The position numbers and the translations under genes were made by a program. A stretch of DNA of 64,000 nt from Algoriphagus ratkowskyi (lineage in GTDB: Bacteria; Bacteroidota; Bacteroidia; Cytophagales; Cyclobacteriaceae): the NCBI RefSeq assembly GCF_002150505.1, contig NZ_MSSV01000001.1:62001-126000 (forward strand). Direction: 5' to 3'. Positions 15,952 to 25,106 of this stretch are shown in pieces; within the stretch, counting starts at the first letter, position 1; every line of letters begins with the position of its first letter. The notes beneath the pieces were generated by a model. The model saw only the letters and a program-made list of their open reading frames with translations, had not been told where the DNA came from and ran no database searches.

Positions 15952-17913
15952 GTGAATATACGATTACTCTGTTTTATATTTTCCCTCAGCATTTCGAGTT
16001 TTTACGCCGCTTTTGCGCAGCGTACGGTACCTGTTACTGGCCAAAATCCTAATCAGCAACGAAATGGAGAAGGCCTTGACCCTGAAGAAGAGGAAGGTGG
16101 GCAGAGAAAATCATTACTGGATGATAGTACACGTATGGTCTATGGACCTAAAACAAGTTTGTACTTTTATGAAAAAGATATCAAGCGAAACAATCTGATT
16201 CTTTATCCTCAAGATACTGCTTTAAATAATTTTCATAATTACGATCCTGTTGCCAAAAGCAATTGGAAGTATCAGAATCTGGGTAATGTTGGTAGTGCGA
16301 CTAAGCCAATGTTCTATGAGATCCCCGATGTAATTGGTACTAGATCAGGTTTCTCAGCGTATGATTTGTACTATCATGCTCCAGAAAACAATAAATATTT
16401 TGATACCAAATCTCCCTTCACAGAGATGTCGGCATTATTTGGTGGAGGCCAACGAAACATGTTGGATATCGCCTTTGCCCGGAATATTAATTCTAGATGG
16501 AATGTAGGCTTCGACTTTCATACCATTCGAGCTCGGAAAACCCTCAATCCTGTAGCGAGAGATGATAATATGGTGGTTCAAAATTCCTATTCTGTGCACA
16601 CCAATTATCGTTCTGAAAATGGAAAATATTGGCTTTTGGCTAATTTTTCCAGAATGCTTCATAAGGTAAATGAAATCGGAGGTATTATTCCGCCTGATGT
16701 GGATAGTACCTCAGTTTATTTCACCTATGAAGATGCCAAAGTATGGCTCAGCAACACGCAAACGCGAGATTTGAGGCAGGAGCAAAGAGCTTATCATGAG
16801 TACAGCATCAGAGATGAGCTGCAGATTTATCATATATTTGACTATAAGAATAAGGATTTAGCATTTGATGCAGCCTTAAACACCTCGGATTCCCTATTTT
16901 ATCCTAAAACTCGCTACAATGCCTTATTAGATAGCAGTCAGTTTGACACGACGATGAATAGGCATAATTTCAGAGAATGGGGAAATGAAGTTGGGTTCAA
17001 AGGAAGTTTCAAAGGTTTCTATTATAATGCTCACGCGAAATTTCGTGGAGGACGTATGAAAAGCCCCTTTTATCCTGAAGGTGAGAGTAACAACTTCAAT
17101 GAGGTTTATCTAGGCGGTGAGCTAATCGGTAAAATTTCCGAGAAATGGTCGATTAGTGCAGACGGAGAGTATCTGATTCCAGGAGCTTTCAGATTGCACG
17201 GTTTGTTTATTTCTCCCTGGCTAGAGGTAGATTATACCAAGGCTGTTTACAAACCAGCTGCTATGGAGCAGATGTACTTTGGGAATCATTACCAATGGGA
17301 TAATGCGTTTGATAATGTAGGTGTAGATCAGATTCGAGGGGTGGTGAAGATAGATTTCCAAAAGATCAAACTCAGGCCTTCCTTGACGATAAATCGTATC
17401 AATAACTACGTGTATTTTAACGAAGAGCGCATAGCCGAACAAGCGAGCGGAGAGGCATTTATGTTGATTCCAGGATTGAAAGCTAGCATGCGCATCGGCC
17501 AAAAGTTTCAGTGGGATACTGAGGTAATTTTCACCCAAATCACAGGAGAATCTGGTGATAACTTTAGAATCCCCAAATTATACGGGAACACCAAATTTTA
17601 TTTCGATAGTCCAATGTTCAATGAGAACGTTTATGTCCAAATCGGTTTGGATATTCGCTATCATTCAGATTATTTGGCAACCGCCTATTCACCCGCCACT
17701 CAGCAATTTTACCTTCAGAATGATTTCAATGTCTATGCCTATCCTGTGGCGGATGTTTTTCTGAATTTTCGGATTAATCGAACCCGAGTTTTATTGAAAT
17801 ACAATCACCTGAATAGTGGGCTAATGAAAGACGAAGGATATTTTGTTACGCCAGATTACACGGGTTATAAATCGTTTATTGATCTGGGGATTACCTGGTA
17901 TTTATTTGACTAA
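15952..17913 (+). CDS. Putative outer-membrane porin, Porin_10 family
   Basis: A 653-aa outer-membrane barrel protein. The signal peptide (about 1-22) ends in FYAAFAQ and is followed by a short acidic/Gln-rich linker. The rest is rich in alternating aromatic strands and ends in YLFD, a usual barrel C-terminus. The pattern (YGPKTSLYFYEKDI, GNVGSATKPMFYE, YFDTKSPFTEMSALFGGGQR) fits the Bacteroidota Porin_10 family. The start is GTG immediately after the lpxK stop. A porin linked to lipid A synthesis suits the outer-membrane setting. Confidence 0.85.
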   Translation: MNIRLLCFIFSLSISSFYAAFAQRTVPVTGQNPNQQRNGEGLDPEEEEGGQRKSLLDDSTRMVYGPKTSLYFYEKDIKRNNLILYPQDTALNNFHNYDPVAKSNWKYQNLGNVGSATKPMFYEIPDVIGTRSGFSAYDLYYHAPENNKYFDTKSPFTEMSALFGGGQRNMLDIAFARNINSRWNVGFDFHTIRARKTLNPVARDDNMVVQNSYSVHTNYRSENGKYWLLANFSRMLHKVNEIGGIIPPDVDSTSVYFTYEDAKVWLSNTQTRDLRQEQRAYHEYSIRDELQIYHIFDYKNKDLAFDAALNTSDSLFYPKTRYNALLDSSQFDTTMNRHNFREWGNEVGFKGSFKGFYYNAHAKFRGGRMKSPFYPEGESNNFNEVYLGGELIGKISEKWSISADGEYLIPGAFRLHGLFISPWLEVDYTKAVYKPAAMEQMYFGNHYQWDNAFDNVGVDQIRGVVKIDFQKIKLRPSLTINRINNYVYFNEERIAEQASGEAFMLIPGLKASMRIGQKFQWDTEVIFTQITGESGDNFRIPKLYGNTKFYFDSPMFNENVYVQIGLDIRYHSDYLATAYSPATQQFYLQNDFNVYAYPVADVFLNFRINRTRVLLKYNHLNSGLMKDEGYFVTPDYTGYKSFIDLGITWYLFD

Positions 17914-17915
17914 CT

Positions 17916-18527
17916 ATGAGTTGGGAAGAAAGCACACGCGAGAAAATGTTGCATTTGAAATTGCCCACAGACCCAAGATGGGCTGGTGTCGCAGCTTTGA
18001 AACTAGAGGACATCCTCACCGATCATGCATATTGTGAACAAAAGGCTGCTTCCTCAGGCATTAGTTTGATCGTGCGCTTTAATGATTATGTTGATGTGGT
18101 AGATACAATGATGCCAATTGTCGCAGAGGAATGGGGGCATTTTGAACGAGTACTTGAGCAGATTAGGAAGCGAGGGTTGACTTTTGGGCCGAATCGAAGG
18201 GACGAGTATGTTACTCAGCTTACTAGCTTTATGATAAAGGGCGGAAGTAGGAAACAGCAACTTACTGAGCACTTGTTGCTCAATGCATTAATAGAAGCGA
18301 GGAGTTGTGAAAGGTTTAAACTTTTGTCTACTCAATTGGAAGATCAGGAACTCCGTAAATTCTACTATGAACTGATGATTTCTGAGGCTGGACATTACGT
18401 CACCTATTTAGAATTAGCTCGCAAATATCAGGATGCTGATGAGGTAAATCAACGATGGAAAGAATGGTTGGACTTCGAAGGTGAGGTTATAAAGAATTTG
18501 AAAGTTCGTGGTGATAGAATTCACTGA
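17916..18527 (+). CDS. miaE: tRNA-(ms2io6A)-hydroxylase
   Basis: Di-iron enzyme that hydroxylates the isopentenyl group of ms2i6A37 in tRNA (203 aa). Iron-ligand motifs of the ferritin-like fold are present in order: DHAYCEQKAAS, EEWGHFE, EARSCERF and EAGHYVTY. Length matches MiaE. It starts 3 bases after the porin stop and ends the lpxK-porin-miaE unit. Confidence 0.92.
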   Translation: MSWEESTREKMLHLKLPTDPRWAGVAALKLEDILTDHAYCEQKAASSGISLIVRFNDYVDVVDTMMPIVAEEWGHFERVLEQIRKRGLTFGPNRRDEYVTQLTSFMIKGGSRKQQLTEHLLLNALIEARSCERFKLLSTQLEDQELRKFYYELMISEAGHYVTYLELARKYQDADEVNQRWKEWLDFEGEVIKNLKVRGDRIH

Positions 18528-18633
18528 TCAGTTCTTTAATTATATAACTGGATAGTCATTTCCCAAGGAATTATTTATACTTGATATATCTAGTCGAAAT
18601 TGGCTTATAATTTCGTTCTATTATGAACATACT

Positions 18634-19878
18634 ATGAATTTGATCGAAAACGTACGTGAAGCAGTACGCTCTATAAAAGTTAATCTATTAAGGACTGTTC
18701 TGACGGGTGCTATCATTGCTATAGGTATATCCTCACTTGTCGGGATGCTTACCGCTATTGATGGAATCAAAGCTCAGATTGCCGATAGTTTTTCTGGCTT
18801 AGGCGCAAATTCATTTGACCTCAGAAATAAGGGATATAGTGGGGGTAGAGCTATTCAAGATGGTAAAACCGAGAAAACATATCCCAAGCTTACCTTTAGA
18901 GAGGTGATGAATTTCAAGGAAAAATACAACGATGTTGGTATTTCTACTGTGTACGTATCTGTCACAGGAAATGCAGAAATTAAGAGAGGTTCTAAAACTA
19001 CTAATCCGAATGTTCGTGTTCGAGGTGGTGATGATAACTACCTAACTATTAAAGCGTTGAAGCTGGATTTTGGCAGGAATTTTAGCAGCATGGAAATTCA
19101 AAATGGCACTAATGTATGTATTATTGGTAAGGAGCTTAAGACCACACTTTTTGAATCAAATGAAGATCCAATAAACCAAAAAATCACTGTGTTAGGTAAA
19201 CCCTACACCATAGTTGGGATCCTTGAGGAACAAGGGGGAATGGGGCCAGACCAAGGTGCTGACAGACAGATTCTTATTCCTATAGAGAACGCTAGCCGAT
19301 TAGATAAAAGAGGGAATTTCACTTATAACATAACTGGCGTGGCATCTGGTCCTGAGCGGATAGATTATGAGATGGGTCAGGCGATTGGTATGATGAGAGA
19401 AATCCGTCAAGATCGCGTTGCGCAAGAAGATTCATTTGATTTGACTAAAAGTGAGTCAGTAGCTGAAAGTCTGGAAGAAGTTGCTGGATACCTAAGATTG
19501 GGAGGTTTCGGTATTGGTTTTATCACACTTTTAGGGGCTTCCATAGGATTGATGAATATCATGCTGGTATCCGTAACTGAACGAACAAGAGAAATCGGGA
19601 TTAGAAAAGCGCTAGGCGCTACACCACTGAGAATCAGACAGCAATTTTTGCTCGAAGCCATTATGATTTGCATAATTGGCGGAGCAATGGGAGTTCTTTT
19701 GGGAATCTCCATTGGGAATGTGATAGCCTTAGTGATTGGGGTTGGAGGTTTCTTGATTCCTTGGATGTGGATGTTAATAGCCTTTGGGATCTGTATCTTA
19801 GTTGGATTGATGTCTGGTTATTTCCCAGCTTACAAAGCTTCCAAACTGGATCCTATCGAATCCTTAAGATACGAGTAA
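18634..19878 (+). CDS. MacB-type ABC transporter permease (FtsX domain)
   Basis: Membrane permease of the MacB/LolC type (414 aa), involved in mechanotransmission rather than classical transport. Topology: one N-terminal helix (about 20-40), a large periplasmic domain (about 45-280) and three C-terminal helices (about 288-312, 338-362, 372-398). The FtsX-type segment [20 protein letters not shown] is clear, and the protein ends in [14 protein letters not shown]. No ATPase gene is adjacent, so its partner must be encoded elsewhere. The substrate is unknown. Confidence 0.88.
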   Translation: MNLIENVREAVRSIKVNLLRTVLTGAIIAIGISSLVGMLTAIDGIKAQIADSFSGLGANSFDLRNKGYSGGRAIQDGKTEKTYPKLTFREVMNFKEKYNDVGISTVYVSVTGNAEIKRGSKTTNPNVRVRGGDDNYLTIKALKLDFGRNFSSMEIQNGTNVCIIGKELKTTLFESNEDPINQKITVLGKPYTIVGILEEQGGMGPDQGADRQILIPIENASRLDKRGNFTYNITGVASGPERIDYEMGQAIGMMREIRQDRVAQEDSFDLTKSESVAESLEEVAGYLRLGGFGIGFITLLGASIGLMNIMLVSVTERTREIGIRKALGATPLRIRQQFLLEAIMICIIGGAMGVLLGISIGNVIALVIGVGGFLIPWMWMLIAFGICILVGLMSGYFPAYKASKLDPIESLRYE

Positions 19879-19893
19879 AAAAAATCAGTCCAT

Positions 19894-19927
19894 AAAAAAG
19901 GCTTTCAATTAATTGAAAGCCTTTTTT
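19894..19927. terminator. Bidirectional terminator between permease gene and mscL
   Basis: AAAAAAGGCTTTCAATT pairs with AATTGAAAGCCTTTTTT as a perfect palindrome. It serves the plus-strand permease gene (stop 19878) and the minus-strand mscL (stop 19956). Confidence 0.88.
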
Positions 19928-19955
19928 ATGTCAAAACCATAGTTTTCCAAATCAA

Positions 19956-20420
19956 CTATTTCCCCATTTCCCCATTATTTTTTTGCTCTAATAGGGCTAC
20001 CTGCTTTTCCATTAATTCCGTCATTCTGCTTAATAGCTCAATATTTTTTGGAGTTGTAACGGTTGCGTTTTTAGGATCTTCTGCTTTGTTACGAAGAGAA
20101 TTCATCAGTTTGACTATAAGAAATACGGTGAAGCCTATGATTAAAAAGTCCACAGAAGCTTCGAGCAGTTTCCCATATCCTATAGCTATTTCCTCCGGAT
20201 GACTAACTCCTTCTATTGTTATTGCCTCTCTTAAAATTATCTTTTTATTTTCCCAGTTAATTCCATTAGTCAAGAAAGATAGTGGCGGTAAGAAAATCTC
20301 TTTGACTAAGACATCTACCACTTTATTAAAGGCTGCGCCAATGATCACACCGATAGCGATGTCGATCATATTGCCTTTAACTGCAAATTCTTTGAACTCT
20401 TCTAGTAATTTTATTTTCAT
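19956..20420 (-). CDS. mscL: Large-conductance mechanosensitive channel
   Basis: Homopentameric channel that opens under membrane tension on osmotic downshock (154 aa). TM1 carries the family signature EFKEFAVKGNMIDIAIGVI followed by IGAAFNKVV. TM2 is near 88-108 (VDFLIIGFTVFLIVKLMN). The C-terminal helix is amphipathic. The periplasmic loop (about 50-85) is somewhat long. It is the last gene on the minus strand after the PLP/FAD cluster, 31 bases past the Y4yA-like stop. Confidence 0.95.
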   Translation of the reverse strand: MKIKLLEEFKEFAVKGNMIDIAIGVIIGAAFNKVVDVLVKEIFLPPLSFLTNGINWENKKIILREAITIEGVSHPEEIAIGYGKLLEASVDFLIIGFTVFLIVKLMNSLRNKAEDPKNATVTTPKNIELLSRMTELMEKQVALLEQKNNGEMGK

Positions 20421-20451
20421 GTTAGCTTTAATTTTTCAAATGGCACTTAGT

Positions 20452-21888
20452 TCAAAGGTTAGCATCATTTTGAAAGTGTGTTGCCTTAATTTCTCCATTC
20501 TCAATTGTTCGATTCCAGATCAGGTTGGTTGCCAATGGGAATAAATGTGCGCTTGATTCGAAAAAGTGCATCATGTAGCCAGCTGTATTCACAAAAACCA
20601 CCAAATCGCCGACCTGAGGAAGCTTTGGCAGATCGAGTTTTCTTTTTAGAAGGACATCTCGCTCCAGACAATAAGCTCCAGTGAAATATGCTTTGACTGC
20701 TAGTTCATTTTCATTAGACTCTTGATATATTACGAATGGGTCAAGCAAAAAGTCCGCGCTCCCGCTGAGCATTTGAGTCATGTTCATTTCTAGCCCCACC
20801 AGCCAATCATCAGAGGAATCCTTTTTGCGAAAAGCTACCTTTGCAACAGTAATACCTACTTGATCAAGCATTGATCTTCCAGGTTCTATCCTAATTTCAA
20901 TTTCAAGTTTCTTCGCTATTTCCGCTAGATTTTCACCCGTATGAGTTTTGTGAGATAAGATTTTTCGGATAGAATCTCCTTTAGAAATGGTATTCCAGAA
21001 AGGATAAGTTTTCAATTCTCCACGCATGATTCCGTCCCAAGATTCAATGCCAAGCCCTTGATTTTCATATGTTATTGGATCAATTGCCCTCCCAACTGCT
21101 TTAAATAGTTGTTGGTTGAAGTGATCCCATTCCTTCTGATCTTTTAAGTAATTCATTAAAATCCCCCCACCAATGTCAATAAATTCTGTAATCATTCCCT
21201 TCTTTTGAAGTAACTCTGAAAATGACAGACACTGTGTCAATGCAAAGCTTCGCTCTTCTAGAGAATAGCCATTTAGGTGAAAATGTAATCCTTTGTATAC
21301 AAGTCTATCGAATCGGTCTGAGGCGATTAGTTTCTCCGAAATGAAAGGCTCAATGTCTAGTAAATCAAATCCAAATCTGCTTTTAAGCTTTCTTTTGTTA
21401 ACAAAAAAACCGCTTACTCTAAACCCTATGTTTGCTTTCTTATCAAGTGTTTCAGCCACAGATTGTAAAAGGATGCATTCATCTTCATTATCCAGAATTA
21501 TAGTCGAACCATTATCTATTGCCTTTTCTATCAATTTGCGGTTTTTTACCGCAGCAGTCACAATTAAATTCGATCCATCAATACCCATCTCCAAACATTG
21601 CGCATATTCTTGATAACTAGCCGTGTCTATACCCATGCCTAACTGATGTGCTTTCTGAACAGCTCCTTTAGTCTTGTTTGCTTTTCTTGCGAAAAAGACT
21701 TTATGCTTTAATCCGAATTCTTCAAATACACTTTTGTAAGAATTGAAATTTTCTTCCATGGCATCTGTTTGATGAATATTGATCGGAGATTCATGCTTTT
21801 CTAGAAGTTCATTCAAGACATTTTTTTCTTCCATAAGATCGTGCATCCATGGAGAAGTAATAGGTGTTAATTTAGGTAAAGCAGACAT
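20452..21888 (-). CDS. Y4yA-like PLP-dependent decarboxylase (fold type III)
   Basis: PLP enzyme of the alanine-racemase/diaminopimelate-decarboxylase fold (478 aa). The PLP lysine lies in KVFFARKANKTKG (near residue 65). Other fold-III landmarks are GFRVSGFF, HLNGYS, FIDIGGG, RIEPGRSMLD and the late cysteine in FTGAYCLERD. In siderophore pathways the related SbnH decarboxylates a citryl-diaminopropionate intermediate. Here it lies downstream of an SbnA-like synthase and an FAD/NAD(P)-binding gene. I place it in the Y4yA group from memory of motifs and gene order. The substrate is unknown. Confidence 0.8.
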   Translation of the reverse strand: MSALPKLTPITSPWMHDLMEEKNVLNELLEKHESPINIHQTDAMEENFNSYKSVFEEFGLKHKVFFARKANKTKGAVQKAHQLGMGIDTASYQEYAQCLEMGIDGSNLIVTAAVKNRKLIEKAIDNGSTIILDNEDECILLQSVAETLDKKANIGFRVSGFFVNKRKLKSRFGFDLLDIEPFISEKLIASDRFDRLVYKGLHFHLNGYSLEERSFALTQCLSFSELLQKKGMITEFIDIGGGILMNYLKDQKEWDHFNQQLFKAVGRAIDPITYENQGLGIESWDGIMRGELKTYPFWNTISKGDSIRKILSHKTHTGENLAEIAKKLEIEIRIEPGRSMLDQVGITVAKVAFRKKDSSDDWLVGLEMNMTQMLSGSADFLLDPFVIYQESNENELAVKAYFTGAYCLERDVLLKRKLDLPKLPQVGDLVVFVNTAGYMMHFFESSAHLFPLATNLIWNRTIENGEIKATHFQNDANL

Positions 21889-21932
21889 TAGTGAGAAGAT
21901 ATAATAATTGGTGAGTTTGAGATTTTAGCAAT

Positions 21933-23696
21933 TTATTTTGTTAAGTTTTTCGCCCATTCACTGACGAAATCATTCCTTTTGCGTGAAAGTGTGTCGTTGT
22001 CGTATGTCAGCCCTTCCGTCGGGGTGCCTGAAAACGTAATTGATTGATTTGCCAAACCTGTTTCATCAATAGGATGTCCTTTTTCATTGATTGAAACACA
22101 GCCTGGTTTAAAATCCAACCTTCCTTCCAACCGATTAACATAGGGATGAATAAGCTTTTCTTCCAGCATCTTACCATATAATTCTCCCGCATATCGGTGC
22201 AACTGAACCTTAGGAATCCGAGCTTCAATCAAGAATTCTGCTTCTGCCGAAGTCTCATTGGCCGTGAGAGTATAGTGTGATGTTTTTGTAATAGTTGGGT
22301 TTTGAGAAAATGAGAAATCGATCAATCCAGCTTTTGCTATCGCGTCTATCTTTTTCAAGTTTTCGATAGGAGGGCCGTAAGAAATTCTGTTAAAGTGACC
22401 TGCATATTTCTCTAAGAACACTTTTTGTGATTGCGGTTTCAATCCGCCGAATTTGTAAAGCTCATTGAAATCCTCACTTAGATGTCTCCATACGCTAGCC
22501 ACTGCTGCATAGGGACTTATTTCTTCGCCTATTTCTGCCTCACGAATGCATTCTTGCAAATATTCAAGCATGTTCATATGTAAATCATGACTTGGAAGAG
22601 GCCCCGAAAGGAATTGATGAAAATCAAACTTTTTCAACTCAGGATACGCTTCATGGAATTGATCTATTTGAAAATCAACTTCTGAAAAATCTCTAGATAG
22701 TAAAAGTTTTTTTCCTCTCTCTGCAAATAATTTACTGTAATACACTGCTTTAAATTCCTGTTCAATTAGGGGTAGAAGTTGCCTCTCAAAATCATATTTC
22801 CCACTCATCGTCTCCAAATATTGAAAAGAATTTTTGCAGAAATAAATTGGCTCGTAAGAAGGTTTTCCATAGGTATTACCCCTTGGAATCATCATTAGGC
22901 CAGACTTGGAAAATGGATAAATCATCTTTGGCTCGTAACCCGATCTTAAATAGGTGAGATTTCCATTTTCATCTTCACTGAATTGACCTTGTCTTCCCTG
23001 GGTTAGCGCCAAAACTGCATCTATGAAAGTTAATCCCATCCCCTTAATAGCAACCGTGCTTCCTGAAGCAATACTAGCTAAACGCTTATCGGTGGGATAT
23101 ATAAAATCGACATATCTTTCTTCAGAAGTAGAATCTGGATCATTTACACATGGATGGCCTGTGCAAATAAGTATATCGTGAATACCTTCTACTTTGGTCG
23201 GTATAGCAGGTATTGAGTTTATAAAATGAAGGTTGTACTCATCTCCTTCTCGAACAATAGCAATTACTTCACCTACATGTTTGATAATGTCTACGTTTTC
23301 TGGACAATTGTCTACCAGGCCTTGAAATCCTTCTGAGAGATATTTGCCAACGGTTGCCCGTGATGAAAAAGTATATGCGTTAGAATTGGGAAATTGCTCC
23401 TGATGTTCAGCTACCCATTCAGTGAATGATTTTGGATGTGGCACTACAGGTTTTGGTGCGTTCTCTGACCACATATTAATATGTCCATTGACATAATTCA
23501 TCATGAGATAGGTTGGTTGACATGTGTTGTATATGTCTCCCGTTCCAAAAGAATCTGTTTTATTGAAGAGATGTATTTCTACAAGGAATTTAAGCTCGGC
23601 TTCAGCCAAATTTGCAAGCACACGTTCTAATCCATAAAGCCCTTTTGGCCCTAACCCTACGATTGCAATTCTTTTAATACTGGACTCATCACTCAT
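21933..23696 (-). CDS. FAD/NAD(P)-binding oxidoreductase-like protein
   Basis: A 587-aa flavoprotein-like enzyme. The dinucleotide motif is IAIVGLGPKGLYGLERVL near residue 10, and a second nucleotide-binding segment is GSTVAIKGMGLTFIDAVLAL near 205-225. This is the NAD_binding_9 (HI0933-unrelated) type of protein, of poorly known chemistry. It lies between the SbnA-like and Y4yA-like genes (gaps of 33 and 44 bases), in the position where an oxidoreductase would act on a diaminopropionate-type intermediate. It is not related in sequence to SbnB as far as I can see. Confidence 0.78.
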   Translation of the reverse strand: MSDESSIKRIAIVGLGPKGLYGLERVLANLAEAELKFLVEIHLFNKTDSFGTGDIYNTCQPTYLMMNYVNGHINMWSENAPKPVVPHPKSFTEWVAEHQEQFPNSNAYTFSSRATVGKYLSEGFQGLVDNCPENVDIIKHVGEVIAIVREGDEYNLHFINSIPAIPTKVEGIHDILICTGHPCVNDPDSTSEERYVDFIYPTDKRLASIASGSTVAIKGMGLTFIDAVLALTQGRQGQFSEDENGNLTYLRSGYEPKMIYPFSKSGLMMIPRGNTYGKPSYEPIYFCKNSFQYLETMSGKYDFERQLLPLIEQEFKAVYYSKLFAERGKKLLLSRDFSEVDFQIDQFHEAYPELKKFDFHQFLSGPLPSHDLHMNMLEYLQECIREAEIGEEISPYAAVASVWRHLSEDFNELYKFGGLKPQSQKVFLEKYAGHFNRISYGPPIENLKKIDAIAKAGLIDFSFSQNPTITKTSHYTLTANETSAEAEFLIEARIPKVQLHRYAGELYGKMLEEKLIHPYVNRLEGRLDFKPGCVSINEKGHPIDETGLANQSITFSGTPTEGLTYDNDTLSRKRNDFVSEWAKNLTK

Positions 23697-23729
23697 TTAA
23701 GATGTATTTAAGTTGAAAAAAATTCGTAT

Positions 23730-24713
23730 TTAAACTAAAACCTCCATTTTCTGGCTAATATTTTTAGTAATCCATTCAGGATTATAAATGGTATCTAGGT
23801 ATCGCTCGCCCCTATCACACAGGATCATTGCCACCGTAGCGCCGTATGGAAGGGAGTGCGCCATTTTCTGCACTGCAAAAGTCACTGCCCCAGAAGATCC
23901 ACCGCAGAGAATTGCTTCCTTATTTAGAAGTCTATGGCAACCGTCCACACATTCTTCATCATTGACATGTACCACATCAGAAATTAATTTTCTATCCAAA
24001 AATTGGGATTTTCTTCCAGCTCCGTGCCCAGGGATTTTTCGAGCTCCTATAGGAGTTCCGAAAATGATGCTGCCCACAGCATCCACCGCAATAATTTTAG
24101 TTTTTAGCTTGTTCAAACGAACGTAGTCTGTACATCCCATTAAAGTACCACAAGTGCTAGTGGCAGCAAAAAGGTAATCTGGAGCATAACCAAGATCCTT
24201 TACTATTTCATGCATTGTCTGTTGATGAGCGGCTGGGTTTTGCAAATTGCCATACTGGTTAGTCCAAAAACTCCTAGGATTTTCAGCTAAAATCTCTTGA
24301 ACTCGGTCTAGTCTCGCTTGCAAATAACCTCCCTCTAAAGCTGGATCAGTGACATAATTTACCTTGCCACCATACGCTTTGATAATCTTTACATTCTGAC
24401 TATTAACCATGGGATCGACAACTACTTCTAGGTTCAATCCGAAGTATTTACAAGTTTGAGCCAGACCAATGGCCATATTACCCGAACTTGATTCTACCAC
24501 TGTATCCCCTTTTTTCAGTTCTCCATTTTCCATGGCATGCGTAATAAGTTGTAGGGCTGTTCTATCCTTGATACTTCCGCCTGGATTAAAGGCTTCCATT
24601 TTACCGAATATCTTAAGTTGATTGTCAGGGTATAGTCTATTCAATCTTATCAAAGGAGTTCTTCCGACAGTATCTAGAATCCTAGCGTATTGAGGTGATT
24701 GTGATATTATCAT
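23730..24713 (-). CDS. SbnA-like PLP-dependent synthase (cysteine-synthase family)
   Basis: Fold-II PLP enzyme (327 aa). The PLP lysine is in EAFNPGGSIKDRTALQL. The phosphate-binding loop is SSSGNMAIGLAQ. The segments VDAVGSIIFG and DRGERYLDTIYNPEW match the SbnA group, which joins O-phosphoserine and glutamate to make N-(1-amino-1-carboxy-2-ethyl)glutamate, a diaminopropionate precursor. The frame stays open to 24863, but the ATG at 24713 gives the SbnA length (326 in Staphylococcus, from memory). It is the first gene of the three-gene cluster. Confidence 0.85.
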   Translation of the reverse strand: MIISQSPQYARILDTVGRTPLIRLNRLYPDNQLKIFGKMEAFNPGGSIKDRTALQLITHAMENGELKKGDTVVESSSGNMAIGLAQTCKYFGLNLEVVVDPMVNSQNVKIIKAYGGKVNYVTDPALEGGYLQARLDRVQEILAENPRSFWTNQYGNLQNPAAHQQTMHEIVKDLGYAPDYLFAATSTCGTLMGCTDYVRLNKLKTKIIAVDAVGSIIFGTPIGARKIPGHGAGRKSQFLDRKLISDVVHVNDEECVDGCHRLLNKEAILCGGSSGAVTFAVQKMAHSLPYGATVAMILCDRGERYLDTIYNPEWITKNISQKMEVLV

Positions 24714-25106
24714 TAGTGAAGGGTTAAGTATAGGATGGGATAAGTCCCTGGTTTTGTAATATTCCAAGGATTTTTTAATGCAAACATCTTGGGATGTGAG
24801 AAAGCCACATTTCCACATGATTTTAGGGAAGTGTCTACCGAGAAAGACCAAATATTCCGCCATTTAGAGCTTTCTATAAAATGTAGCTCAGACCTTGCTA
24901 CAGTAGCTTTTTTGGGTCATAATTAGCTTGGGGGATAGATTTTCACAGGAAAAAAAATTCTCACTCTGTGCAAGAGACTCCTTTTATGAAATCTCAAGGA
25001 ATTTTTTGATTGAAGGTTTGCAGCTTAAGTTGACAAAAGCATAGAAGTTCCTATGTGTTACCATAGGAGCTTTGTAAAAAATAAGTCGTTTACAAGAGAT
25101 GAGAGC
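24714..25106. other. Intergenic region between SbnA-like cluster and phytochrome gene
   Basis: The 5' flank of the SbnA-like gene (promoter expected) joins the 3' flank of the phytochrome gene. A hairpin lies at 25045-25072: AAGTTCCTATG pairs with CATAGGAGCTT with one G-U pair. No strong T run follows on the minus strand, so it is a weak terminator at best. No other gene is visible. Confidence 0.5.

Noticed and set aside
20452-24713. Calling the PLP/FAD cluster a siderophore locus
   Set aside because: No NIS or NRPS synthetase, exporter or receptor gene is present in the window; only part of the precursor route is supported.
24714-24863. 50-residue N-terminal extension on the SbnA-like protein
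   Set aside because: The SbnA family begins near the ATG at 24713; the extension shows no conserved features.
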